Source: Selaginella moellendorffii (Eukaryota; Streptophyta; Lycopodiopsida; Selaginellales; Selaginellaceae). Taken from it: 64,000 nt of DNA. Each line of letters begins with the position of its first letter. The first letter of the stretch is position 1. The position numbers were made by a program, and so were the translations under genes. The notes beneath the pieces are model-generated. The model had not been told where the DNA came from. It was given only the letters and a program-made list of their open reading frames with translations, and ran no database searches. Location of the stretch: assembly GCF_000143415.4 (NCBI RefSeq), contig NW_003314301.1, forward strand, positions 1,238,314-1,302,313. Reading direction: 5' to 3'. This document shows, one piece after another, positions 33,953 to 44,564 of this stretch.

Positions 33953-35230
33953 GATCCAGGAGCTGAGGTGAGTGTTGTCGATGCTCAAGGCGTGATTTTT
34001 CCACCAGAAAAACGCGATTTTGCTCACACCATGGAGAAGATCCTGCACACCACCGAGAGGACCATCTCCGTGAGAAGAGTTTTCTCAAGGGGCTTCTAGC
34101 TGGAATGGCTTGTAGACTAGTAAATGATCCTGAATCTAGCAAGTCTAGGCGCAAAACCGAAGCTTACCCGGATGTGTGGGATGCTATCGGGACAGCCTGA
34201 GCTTCCACCTGAGCTTGGGCCAATTCCAGCAGCTCTTGCCCGCCTTGGGAGTCCCGACCATCAACTTCTCCATCGAATCCAGCGGCACCAGAGAGAACAG
34301 CTTCGCTGCCGCTGGCCCCAAAACGCTTCCTTCCCCGGACAAGCGGAGGCTCTGAAACGCTCCCGGAGGAAAGAGTAAGAAACTCGCCCCTTCCCTTGTT
34401 CCTGCTCTCGTCGCGGGCCAGCAGCAGCAGCAGCAATGGTAGCAGCAGCGCCGACAGATTGAGCAAACTTCCCTTGAGATCCGAGCAGAAAAATGGCTCT
34501 TTTCTGAGCCGGAGTGCGTTGTAGGCGTCGTAGCAGTGCTGCTGTGTGAGCAGTCGAATGCTGGAGAAGATGACCACTGTGTGGATGCATATAGTCATGG
34601 AATGAATACTACTAGTTGCCTTCTCCTGTTCATCCCCCCTGGATCAGCGTCAAAGCAAAACCCTGCTACTTATTGTTTTTGCGAGAGTGCGTGTAAACGC
34701 TTTTTCCAACCATTTTTTTCCAGCCCTGTAGGTAGATTAAATAAACACTACCCATCAGCAAAGCGATCAGGCAAAATGACTATAGGTAGAAAAACGACCA
34801 TCGTAAATCTTAACTCAAGGAGAAAAACTTATCCTACCTCCTGCCACTTGCAAGTTTGCTTTCGCTTCCATTCCGCGTCGCCGGTTCGTAGCAAATTGCA
34901 ACTCCAACTCTCGAGATGCCTGTGAAATCAACATTCCAAGTTGCGTAAAACAATGCTAAACCTGACAAAACAGGAATCCTAGATCGCCAGTAAGAACCAT
35001 AGCAAGAACAGAAACAAAGAAAAAAAAATGGATGACAAGAACAACTTGCTTAATTCACTCACGCAAGCAACCAAGCAATCAGTCGATCGAGAGTGCGAAA
35101 AAGAGAGGAACAGACCAAGGGATCAAATTGCTACGGTCTTGGTTGCAACGAGGAGGTGCCGCAATCACTCAAAGGCGCGTGTCCCCAAGCATGCCTTTTC
35201 TATTCTTTTCTCTTTTCCTCTCGCGTTGCT
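33953..35230. other. Upstream region of the ethylene receptor gene
   Basis: The receptor's leader probably lies here and may contain an intron. A minus-strand ORF 34598-34164 (ATG start, 144 codons) has a Leu-rich hydrophobic run and a basic stretch but no recognised domain; it may be leader sequence or a small gene. A CAG/CTG repeat of about 15 nt lies near 34422. From 34.6 to 35.2 kb I see nothing coding. Confidence 0.35.
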
Positions 35231-35952
35231 CTACACAAGCAACTTTGTCCGTTGGCCTATTGTCAACCAGTTTGTCAGCCACCTTGTATGCAAGATATAT
35301 TCCACGATGAGAAGCACAGACAAAAAAAAAAGAGCAATAAAAAGCTTACCCCGCACCGGTTTCCTGACGAGATTCAAGGCACTGTGATTCATTTCGGTGA
35401 ACTAGAAAACGATTTAGATGAAATCAATGACGACGGACCAGCTAGCAGGACCGATTCGATTACTAAACAATGGAAACAATGAATCCAGAGGGGCTTAACT
35501 TACGAGTTTTCTGGGTATCGGGATTATCTCTCACATGGCAAGCAGGTTGGTACAACGAAAACAGTGCCTGCAACGAGAACGAAACAAAAGGGAAAAAAAA
35601 TGTTAACTTTGATCCATCAGTCTCGAAGAAGGCCAAAAAAGAGAGAGAGAGAGAGAAATTGATCTAAGCTTGGCTTACCAGTACATGGTACGAAGTGCGA
35701 ATCGAGATGATCTCATTCCACTTCCTGTAGCTTTTGGCATGGTATAAAGAATTGGGAATCTTTGCGCTTTGGAAATGGCCAAAACAAAGATCTGATTTGT
35801 GCAAGGCATTCAAATCGACCGTGTGAGTGATGGATGGATCAAGAAACGATTAAAGAATGCAGCACACAAACCTTGTTCCTTGATGCGCAGCATAAAAAAC
35901 TGGAAACCAGTGCATCCCCTTTGGCCGCGTATCGCACTTCCTGTTCAGTCAT
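35231..35952 (-). CDS. Small five-exon gene, unknown 109-aa protein
   Basis: I do not recognise this protein. Five tiny exons join in phase with good splice signals: 35952-35872, 35759-35679, 35567-35504, 35401-35350, 35282-35231. The product starts MTEQEVRYAAKGDALVSS and contains SFLCCASRNK, YRKWNEIISIRTSYHVL and a C-terminal GWLTNWLTIGQRTKLLV. Residues about 45-60 are mildly hydrophobic, but no membrane helix or signal peptide is clear. Evidence is only the chain of compatible exon phases, plausible donors (GTAAGC, GTAAGT) and an uninterrupted frame. A longer product with different acceptors is possible. Confidence 0.45.
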
Positions 35953-36850
35953 TGCGACTGCCAAAAGCCCTATCCTAAGAACCCTAAAATTTAAATTTCT
36001 GGGGTCCTCATTTTATGTCTTGGATTGGCGGGGAGATTAAGTTTTTTCTTCCTTTGTTTTCCAGCGAGTTCGCGGAAGCCATCGAAAAATCTTCCAAGGA
36101 TTACTGTTTGAGAATGCTCGCCTTTTGGTTTATTGCAGCGATCCTATTCGCTAACGCTGCGATCAAACTTCTATCCAGATGATGAAAAGCGTCCTTGATG
36201 CTCACACTTTGGGCGAGAGTTTTTGTGGATCGCAAGCATGAGGTCAGTGAAAGGGTTTCTTACTTCCTTGTTCTAATCTTGTCTTTCTTTTTTTTTCGTT
36301 TTGGTCACGCTCGAGAATGAATGATCCAACAGGGGGAATTTTCTAGAGAGGATCTTTCAGTAGAACAGCGCTGCAAGCATGACGAAGTCGAGCTGGTCCA
36401 GCGGAAAAGGAGCGAACACTGTTTTGGTAAATTTTCTCACTGTTAGATCTTGTGCTACTGCTAATCAAACGTCGCAAAGTTTCCACAGAAAATCTGTCAA
36501 ATCTGGACGACGTAGAGAGGCGATATGAGAAGAAAAATGGGAGCGTATCACGAGACGCTACATGTATGGAGATTTACTCTCGCGTCTGCTGCTCTGACTC
36601 GTCTTTTTTTTTTTTTTTTCCTTTGTTTTCTTTCTTGTCCTTGCTTTGCTCATGTTCTATTCCTATGCAGGACAGGACAATCTATGTTCTTGCCTTTCAA
36701 CTGTCGAATGCTCTGCTTGTGATCTTTGTTTTCTTGTGATGCTGGGTTTCCATTTCTGACTTTTGAAAGCACACCAGGCTGGAATGAACGATGCCAGGAG
36801 TGAAGTTGTAGAAGTTTCGACAAAGAAATCACGGCTCGCAAAGGTACGTG
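35953..36850. other. Intergenic, AT-rich
   Basis: I see no supported gene between the small unknown gene and the chimeric pseudogene. There is a run of 18 T near 36603-36620; the small ORFs show no motifs. Confidence 0.5.
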
Positions 36851-38560
36851 GATCGAAGTTTTGCAATAGAAGGACAATTGGAGTTTTGGAAGGTTGATCA
36901 AAAAAGATATGCTACTTTGAGAGGATCGAGTTTATGTGTCACCCGCATTTGCATCATAATAGTCTATTCGTTCCTTTTTTGTCAGCTAAAGGACTATCCA
37001 TCCAAGTCAGCGGCTGGCCATGCGAGATCGACGCTATTCCTTACGGGACAAGAGGTTACGTTTGATCAAGTCATGGAAGAAACAGTAACTCTAGCAAGTC
37101 GTTGGCGGGCAAGGGGATGTTGTGATGCTACTGGCTCCAAACTCGATATACTATCCGCTCGCAGTGATGGTCATTGCCAGGATTGGAGCTGTAGCTGCAA
37201 CTCCCAGTGATCTGCTAAAGACGTCGAGTTTCCAAGCCAGGCTTCCAAACGCGAATATGACTAGCGAGCTCTTAGTACCTCCTGGAAACTATAGTTGGGG
37301 ACGAGGATGGATCGTTTTTTCTAGCAGAAAATCCCGGAAAGCCAGTGAAAGTACGAGCTGTGCGAATTCACAGAGAATCCAGCAGCTATCCTATACTCGT
37401 GTTTGCTCGCGGAGAATTATATGGCAGTGCTCTTCCCGGGCATACAACGTTGCTCTGCATCTTCTCCGGGCTGGTAACAGTGACTTTGAAGCAGCTCTAC
37501 CTTGGGAACCGGTTCGGTTGTGAGCTGCGTACAATGCTAGCGGGGGGCGAAAGCTCTACCGAATCTCGCACATCGCGAAGTTCTTGCAAAAGGTAGCCCA
37601 CATTTTCTAAAACCTCCAGTGTTCTAACGCTCTCTCTTTTATCTTCTCGAGACCACTACGTACGAAGCTACATCCTTTTAAGTCACTTCCGTTCAAATAC
37701 TTCTTTCTTTCAGGTGTGGCTTTCTTCTGCCGGACTGAGTAAAATGTTTTTTTCTCAGCTGAGCTTCACAGCTTCAGTTGGAACTCTGTTCTCCATTGTG
37801 GAAGCCAAAGTTCCCAACGTGCCTTCGAGGACGGCACACTGTTGGCAGGAGGACGCTCTTCAACAACAATGCTCGACATGAACATATCTACAAGGAACCT
37901 TTTATTTTCTAATGTATGGTGTTTATACAGGCTACGCCTCGGGTGATCTTGTTTTACTTTGACGGAAACTTGTTCGTGGTGAACAGGATCAAAGAGCTCA
38001 TCTCCCTTCAGGCCTCCAAGATCCTCTGTACTGTTCTTGGATGCTGCCGTGGTAGCGTAAGTTTTGATCAGGGGAGGTAGGACGACGATTCCAAAGACGT
38101 CGCCAGGGATTTTTTTGCATCATCCATCCCGCCGGATTTTTACACGCACCAAGCGAGGAACATCCCGGCGACGCTGCTATCAGGCTGAGAGCTGGCCAAG
38201 TATCTCTCCGAGGCCGGAAGTTGACGACGTCTCTTTGGACAGTTCTCGGACTTGGCACTTACACGAGCTCGAGGCATTGGAAGAAGAAGATTTCTTGTTT
38301 CATCCAATGGTTTTTCTTCTCGCATCATAAGGTGGCTGGCTCTCTTGCACGCGCCTATACTCGAGGAATCGGAGGAACTAGTTCATGATCGGAGATGCGA
38401 CTATCATTGTTGCATCAGTCGCCAAGATCCGTACGCAACAAGCGGTATTCTCAACAGCAGCAATTTACTGGGAACGCTCATCAATGATGCACGAGAGAAA
38501 CGTTCCTTCAACTCGCCAGCAACGCAAGGGGTGGTGGAGGAATCTCGGACTTGATGCCCG
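36850..38560 (+). pseudogene. Chimeric pseudogene from ligase and ethylene-receptor copies
   Basis: From about 37034 to 38067 the plus strand carries pieces of the 4CL-like gene in order: [51 protein letters not shown], then the region around VVNRIKELISLQ, with many deletions and frameshifts. From about 38105 to 38540 it continues with pieces of the ethylene receptor: the segment near [34 protein letters not shown] and [14 protein letters not shown]. Both source genes lie on the minus strand within 12 kb (25.56 and 31.34 kb). No frame stays open through it. Confidence 0.8.
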
Positions 38561-39125
38561 AGCTTGTATCGAGGAATCGTTGGCAGGCTTCCATTCTCGG
38601 GTGTCCTCAGCTCCAGATGCGTGTGCCGGGCGTGGAAAACGAGCCCAGCTTCCGGACCTCCTACATGGACAGCACTAGGTTCTTCCCTCATAAGGATTGT
38701 ATCCAGGACAGCAGTGGCAAGGTGATGCACTGGGATCCTTGCAGTGACACAGTGTGCCGTCTCCCAAGACAAGCGCCTCGTGCTCGCTTGCTCCTGGTGT
38801 CTCTGCTCTGTCAACCGCACCCAGTGCTCATACAAAACAAACTGGCTTGTATGGATTCAACGTTTAGCAGGTTTGTTCAGTTTGATGTGGCAACCAACAC
38901 GATCACGTACAAGAATCTCGGGATCACGCTATACAATAAGCTTGGGCTGTCGTGTACGGTAAGTCTGGCTAGCTGGAGGGGAAAGCTCTACATAGTGTGG
39001 CTAAGGCAGGTGTTTGGTCAGAATGAAAGAGGTTTGTGCTGAGTCGAGTGATGAGAGTAGAGTATTTGAAAGGATTACATCCCAAGTTTGGTGGTCAAGC
39101 TGATAACTACTTGAATTTTTATTAT
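38545..39125 (+). pseudogene. F-box gene copy 1, broken
   Basis: The frame MPELVSRNRWQASILGCPQL aligns with the F-box gene at 40514 (MPELVGDILRRLPISSVLAS), but the F-box itself is eroded. Matching parts include DSTRFFPHKDCIQDSSGKVM, PVLIQNKLACMDSTFSRFVQ and SLASWRGKLYIVWL. The middle segment present in the other copy is deleted and the end is cut short. Confidence 0.7.
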
Positions 39126-39139
39126 TATTATGGATGTAA

Positions 39140-40440
39140 TACTCCTGATAAGCAGTTTGTGGACGTTCTGGAAAGTTGGGATGAGTTGGATGTTGTTGTG
39201 CTTCTGGCCAGTGCCCTCTCATTCCTCAAAGGATTGCAAAAGATGGATCCAATCCCAGATGGAAGATGAGGAGATTGTCCCAGAAATAATAGAATACAGG
39301 CACACCAAATCCTTGTCAATGGACCTTCTCATCACAACAAAGATTATGTAATTTACTATTTGGATCGTGCAAAGGTGTAAGGTGTATAAAGAGCTTCTAG
39401 GAGCTGCTAAAAGAAAGTGACAAGGTCCTGCTACTTTGGGTGGACGAGGCTGCTGAACTAAGTTCTCTAACTTTTGCGCATGCTCAATTATGTGTCTACA
39501 GCAATGTGCTTTTTCAGCATTGTTATTGGGACAGACAAAAGAGTGGCAGAATTTATGGCCAAAGCTCGCGAGCAAGGCTGTTAAGCAGCGTGAACAAGCT
39601 GTGGGAAGAGCGACGTGCATGCAGGCAGTGAAACGAGCCCGAAACGAGTGCTGCAACACGGACGGCCTCTCTGGGATGCCTATATGACTCGTGTTGAGAC
39701 GGAGAACAAGGTCATGGCCACGGCTAATCTAAGAAGCTCATTGAAAAGGATGTCACTTTTCCAAGGTGGGTTGCTGTAGAAGTTGCGGTTGCCGTATTTG
39801 CATGCCTCATTGGGGACACTCCCACAGCAACTAACTGCTTGTACACTGCTAGTGCTGTAAAGCCTGCTCTTGCTGTTGTAGGTGGTGAGTTGCTTCACTA
39901 CAACGAGGATATATCCAAGCTGATAGAGGTTTGTGTGGATGGGCTGGTGCTGGAAGGTGTTCGTGGAGAGATGGCAGACTTGTCATGCTCTTCAGCAGTA
40001 CGTCAAACCTGTCAGCTTGCACCAGTATCTGGAAACTTTGTTTGGTAAAGTGGCCATGGAGGAGCTGATGCAGTGCTGCGGCGATTTTTTAGGCAGCATT
40101 GTCTTCTTTAATTGTTTCATTCCCCCTTCAAACAAACTATATAGTAAGTATTACAAGAGGTAGGAGAAATGAGAGCATTCTGATCATTCCAGTTAAAACC
40201 TCTGAACAGGAACCCAGTCTGGTCTTTGAGTTTGAGCAGGAGCCCAATAAAACCCGTTGGACTGGGTATAACTCAACCATTTTCTGGTTTTTTTTTTTTT
40301 TTCCTTTTTTTCTTTTGCAGTATGTGGCCATTCCACCAAGGAAAGTAAGTTGGACGAGGAAAGATTGGATCAACAACTCAGCATGTCTTTTCAAGCTGGA
40401 GCAACTGAGTGGTACAACTTTACCAAAGTTCAGAAGGTGA
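39140..40440 (+). pseudogene. P-loop NTPase gene copy 1, 5'-truncated and broken
   Basis: This is a truncated duplicate of the gene at 41.9-43.5 kb. Shared blocks are DVLESWDELDVVVLLASA, VLLWVDEAAELSSLTFAHA, the IVIGTDKRVAEF-like stretch near 39520, and the C-terminal KLIEVCVDGLVLEGV. The Walker A part is missing. Several frame changes and stops exclude a normal product. Confidence 0.6.
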
Positions 40441-40513
40441 CGGATGTGCTATATTCAAAGATCTACCTTAACCAATAAATAATTTTTTTCATAAGGTTCT
40501 TTGCTAGGGTACA

Positions 40514-41448
40514 ATGTCGGGCTTGATGCCAGAGCTTGTGGGAGATATCCTTCGCAGGCTTCCAATTTCGAGTGTCCTCGCCTCCATATGCGTGTGCCGC
40601 GCGTGGAAAGCAGCGGTGGATGACCCCAGCTTCCAGAGCTCCTACACAGACAGCGCTAGGTTATTCCCCGAGAATAATTATATTCAGGACAGCAGTGGCA
40701 AGATGATGTGCTGGGAGCCTCGCAGTGACAACGCTCCCGACTGGCTGTGTGCCGCCTCCCAAGGCAACAAGCACCTTGTGCTGGCTCGCTCCACAAAAGT
40801 TAGAAAACTCTACGTTGGGAATCCCTTCTTCAACAGGTGGGATACTTGGAAATTTGGGACGTGTCCAGGGTGTTCCTCTTGGCCACTGCCGGGCAGCAGT
40901 TCAAGATTGTGGTGTGGTTCTGGGATGGCACCATCCACACCTTCAGTCGTGGCCAGACGCAATGGTGTCAACACATGGTGGCTATGTCCCCGCTGAGCCC
41001 GGTGCTCATACAAAACAAATTGGCTTGTATAGATGCCCTCTATCGCGAGTTTGTCCAGTTTGATGTGGCAAGCAACACGATCACAATCAAGGATCTCAAC
41101 CCCTTTCCCGCGGAGGTTCAGTCCATCTGCCTTGCTAGCTGGAGGGGAAAGCTTTACATGGTATGGCTGTTTGCCAAAGGCCCACGTTTCAACACTTCTA
41201 TGTTTACAATCCAGGAGGTTTGTGTTGAGAGTGGCGATCCCATTGCTGTGGTGAGCACCCATGTCGTACAAGAATTGCATCACTTCACCTTTGATGGCCA
41301 AGCTGATAACTATTTGAATGTTTGTGGATATAATAAGTATAAGGTTGTTAAATTGTACCCATTTTCATATGATTTCGCTACAGATAGTTGGGCTGATAAA
41401 ATCTGTAGTCCTCCCTCAGCACCTCTAGATGTGAGGCTTTGTAAATGA
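40514..41448 (+). CDS. F-box protein with probable kelch-like C-terminus
   Basis: A 298-aa protein if a 38-nt intron (40799-40836, GT...AG, phase 0) is removed: LVLARSTK joins VGYLEIWDVS. The N-terminus is an F-box, MPELVGDILRRLPISSVLAS followed by ICVCRAWKAAVDDPSFQ, which would bind a SKP1-type adaptor and select substrates for an SCF ubiquitin ligase. The rest has repeats of the type seen in plant F-box/kelch proteins (WDGTIHTFSRG, SICLASWRGKLYMVWL, YLNVCGYNKYKVVKLYPFSYD). Without the intron there is a frameshift, so it is either spliced or a young pseudogene. It heads the second copy of a tandem duplication. Confidence 0.65.
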
Positions 41449-41899
41449 TCATACAAAAATATTAAATGGATTATGTGTAACAGTTTTTTATATGATATAA
41501 AATACATTAAGGTTATAATACAGAGACTAATTAAAAGCCTCTACTCCAGCGGTTGCCATCCAGATCGTGCGAATCCAATGTCCTCTCTTTTATAGGTGTC
41601 GTGTACCTCTGGTTTTAGGTCATGACCGCACCCTTGAAGATTCAGGGTGACAACAACTGTGGATACATTCCAGATCTCTGAAGAACGGCATTGACAGTAG
41701 GAAAGAAGATTTTCTCTGGTGGGATTTACAAGAAGATCAAATTCTGAAGGTGACTGACTTTGTTTTATTTAAATGATTCTTTTGCATTGAAAAGGCCACC
41801 TTCCCAAAATGGCGCGCGCATAAGTGTTGAAAATGGTATAAGAATCTTTTGGTTGCACCATGTGGTTTTCCTTAATAGCTGCTTGGCTACGGAACTAGG
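41449..41899 (+). other. Spacer between F-box and NTPase genes
   Basis: No ORF with a recognisable motif is visible. It contains the presumed 3' end of the F-box transcript and perhaps the 5' leader of the next gene. Confidence 0.4.
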
Positions 41900-43526
41900 C
41901 CGCCTGTATTTCAGGATGTTCTCACCGGCAGATGGGTATCCAGGGAGATACAGGGATTGTGTTTTTGGACTTCGGCAACGATCTGCCGGCGCTTGTGAAA
42001 TCGCTGCTGGCTTGCAACACGTACGGTGAGGTGATTCGTTTGTTTCAACTCTAAGACCTAACAAAGGCTGCAGCGATGGCTTATCTCGGGCAAGACATGG
42101 ATGCGGCCAGGAGTGCTTGGAAGATTGATTACACTGGATAAAGCGATGTGCTCGAGCTTGTGGAGAAGTGCGTGAGGAGATATGCCGCTTGTTGGCATCC
42201 AGAAGAGAAATGCGTTCCTTTGGCACCTTTGATTCAGAGCAGTATCTGGGGCAAATCGCGACTCATGTGCGAGCTCTGGCGCGCAGGCATGCATTTCCTG
42301 TACATTTCCTGCCTCAAGGAGAAGAGCACGGGCTTTCCTCGTCGCACCAAGCATCTTCCGGACGTTCTGGAAAGTTGGGATGAGTCGGATGTTATTGTGC
42401 TTATGGCCAGCGCCATCTCAGTGCTCAATAGATCCTCAAAGGACTGCCAAGCATGGATCCAGTCCCAGATGGAAGATGGGGAGATTGTCTCGGAAATAAT
42501 GACAGAATACAGGCACACCAAACCTCTTGTCAATGTACCTTCCCGTGACAACAAAGACGATGCACCTTACACTAAGGCATATGGGAACCTTCTAAAACCA
42601 AAGCTAAAGCTGCTAGAAAAAAGTGGCAAGTTCCTGCTGCTCTGCGTGGACGAGGCTGCTCTTTGACCTTTGCACGATTCAGGAGGATGCTCAAGTATAT
42701 GCCGCAGGAAATTGCTTTTTCAGCATTGTTATTGGGACAGACAAGACTGTGGCAAACTTTATAGCCACGTCGTACAAGGACGATCCAAGCTTGCGAGCAA
42801 GGCCGTTAAACAGCGTGAATAAGCTGTATGACCCGGGAAGAGCGACGTGCTGGTTGACCATGCAAGCAATGAGATGAGTCCGGAACATGTGGTGCAATAT
42901 GGACGGCCTCTCTGGGCCGCATACATGAGTTGCGTTGAGACAGGGAACAAGGTCGAGGCCACTATTCAGCTGGCCATAAAGAAGCTCCTTGGAAAGAATG
43001 TCAACTTGAATGCTCCAGGACTATCGTTAAGATTTCCAAGGACAGAAGAAGAGTGTACACTGCTAGTGCTGCGGAGCCCGCTCTTGCTGTTGCAGCTGCG
43101 GAGTTGCTTCACTGCAACGGCGATGCTTACCTGTGCGAGTTTATATCGAAGCTGATTGAGGTTTGCGTGGACGGGCTGGTGCTGGAAGCTGTTTGTGGAG
43201 GGATGGCGATCAGACTTGTCATGCTCTTGGGCATGCACGAGTGCACGAAGTCACAGAAGTACATCAAACCTGTCCGCCTGCAAGAGTACTTGGAAACACT
43301 GTTTGGGAAAGTAGCCGTGGAGGAGCTGAAGCAATGCTGCGGTGACTTTTCAAGCAACATGGTCTTCTTCAACTGTTTCATTGCCACCATGTCAATGCCT
43401 TCAGTTAAACAATATAGGGACTATTACAAGAGGGCCTCTGCCATAATCTGTAGGAAAAACGAGAGCATTCTGGACCTGATCATTCCAGCTAACCAGGAAC
43501 CCCGTCAGGCCTTTAAGTTTGAATGA
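41900..43526 (+). pseudogene. P-loop NTPase of a fungal/oomycete-like family, frameshifted
   Basis: Blocks in order: a Walker A-like SSIWGKSRLMCEL, then STGFPRRTKHLPDVLESWDE, a Walker B-like FLLLCVDEAAL, CFFSIVIGTDKTVANF, the phrase VVQYGRPLWAAYM, and a C-terminal IEVCVDGLVLEAV...QEYLETLFGKVAVEEL. From memory, this combination (GKSR, Walker B, ...NF, GRPLW) marks a large family of ATPase-like proteins expanded in fungi and oomycetes, some annotated crinkler-like; the assignment is tentative. The frame changes near 42660, 42690 and 43040; undetected mini-introns could explain part of this. It pairs with the F-box gene as a duplicated unit. Confidence 0.5.
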
Positions 43527-43851
43527 GATTCGTCAGACTGGGCTGATCAACGCTCTTTCAAGCCGGAGCAAATGAGAGCGAAATAATTGTAGAGGATGGT
43601 TGTGTGGTTACCAAAGGAACGGATTACAGTTTCACCAAAGATCCGAAGGTGAAGGATTTGCTGAAAGTCCTTGCAGGCACAAACGATTTGGAGAAGAGGT
43701 TTTAAAGGGTTTAATTCCTTTGGTAAACTAGTAACTTGATTCATTTATTGGTTCCACACTGATAACATCGCCAGCTTCTTGTCATTTCCTCAAACTTCTC
43801 AAAGAAGGAAAGAAAAGAAGAGAAATTTGGGCAAAGCAAGCAAGCAAGAAG

Positions 43852-44488
43852 ATGCATAGCCACTGGATCAGTGTCACCAACATCATCATCCGATTCCTGG
43901 GGATCATCTTCTCCCTGGTCGCATTCTCTTTGATGGCTTCCGCAAACAATGGAGCTCATGACGATTCCAGGATCTCTTACGCTTCCTTCAGCGCTCTCAA
44001 GTAAGAGTTTCTTCTTTCGTCAGTCCATTCTTTTCAATTCCCTCGTTTCTAGATATGTGATAGCCGTCAATGTTGTGGCTTGCCTCTACTCCATCATCCA
44101 AGTCATTCTTTTCATCGTACACTTCGTCTCCAAAGGATGGATCCACGTCCCCACTCCCGAGCTATACTACTTCACATACTTTTTCGACCAGGCAAGATCT
44201 CGCAACCTCTATTTCTTTCTCGTCCGAGAAGCAATTAAATTACTCAAACAATGATTGACGAACGAATCAAATCTCCTCGTCTCTATCTTATAGGTGTTGG
44301 CGTACCTCTTGTTCTCGTGTTCTTCTAGCGGAGCCACGGCAATCGACATGATCGCCGATTTCAAGCCAGCGGAGCTCTCGGGTTTCTACTCCAATGCCGC
44401 TGCTTCAGTTGCTACGAGCTTCATGGCTTTTGCCGTGCTCGGCGTGTCTAGCTTGATGACGGGCTACCACCTCGTCAAAAGCGGCTAG
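43852..44488 (+). CDS. CASP-like membrane protein
   Basis: A 160-aa protein with four predicted membrane helices (TM1 VTNIIIRFLGIIFSLVAFSL; TM2 near VNVVACLYSIIQVILFI; TM3 VLAYLLFSCSSS; TM4 ATSFMAFAVLGVSSL). The two residues typical of the CASP/DUF588 family are present: Arg in TM1 (IIRFLG) and Asp before TM3 (FFDQVLAYLL). Exons 43852-44000, 44053-44191, 44294-44488; the second intron starts with GC (CAG|GCAAGA). Family members form plasma-membrane scaffolds such as the Casparian strip domain; in lycophytes the role is open. It converges on AAE13 with 76 bp between the two stop codons. Confidence 0.85.
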
Positions 44489-44564
44489 ACGCGATTGTGG
44501 TCAACAAGCTTTTGAGCTCTTTTTTGTTCACCTGGAAAGTAAAAAGTATACGTTAGCCAAGAGC

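Noticed and set aside
33491-34099. 202-codon plus-strand ORF
   Set aside because: It is antisense to the first exon of the ethylene receptor, which matches its family residue by residue.
38551-39042. F-box copy 1 as a functional gene
   Set aside because: Its F-box core is eroded and its middle is deleted relative to the copy at 40514.
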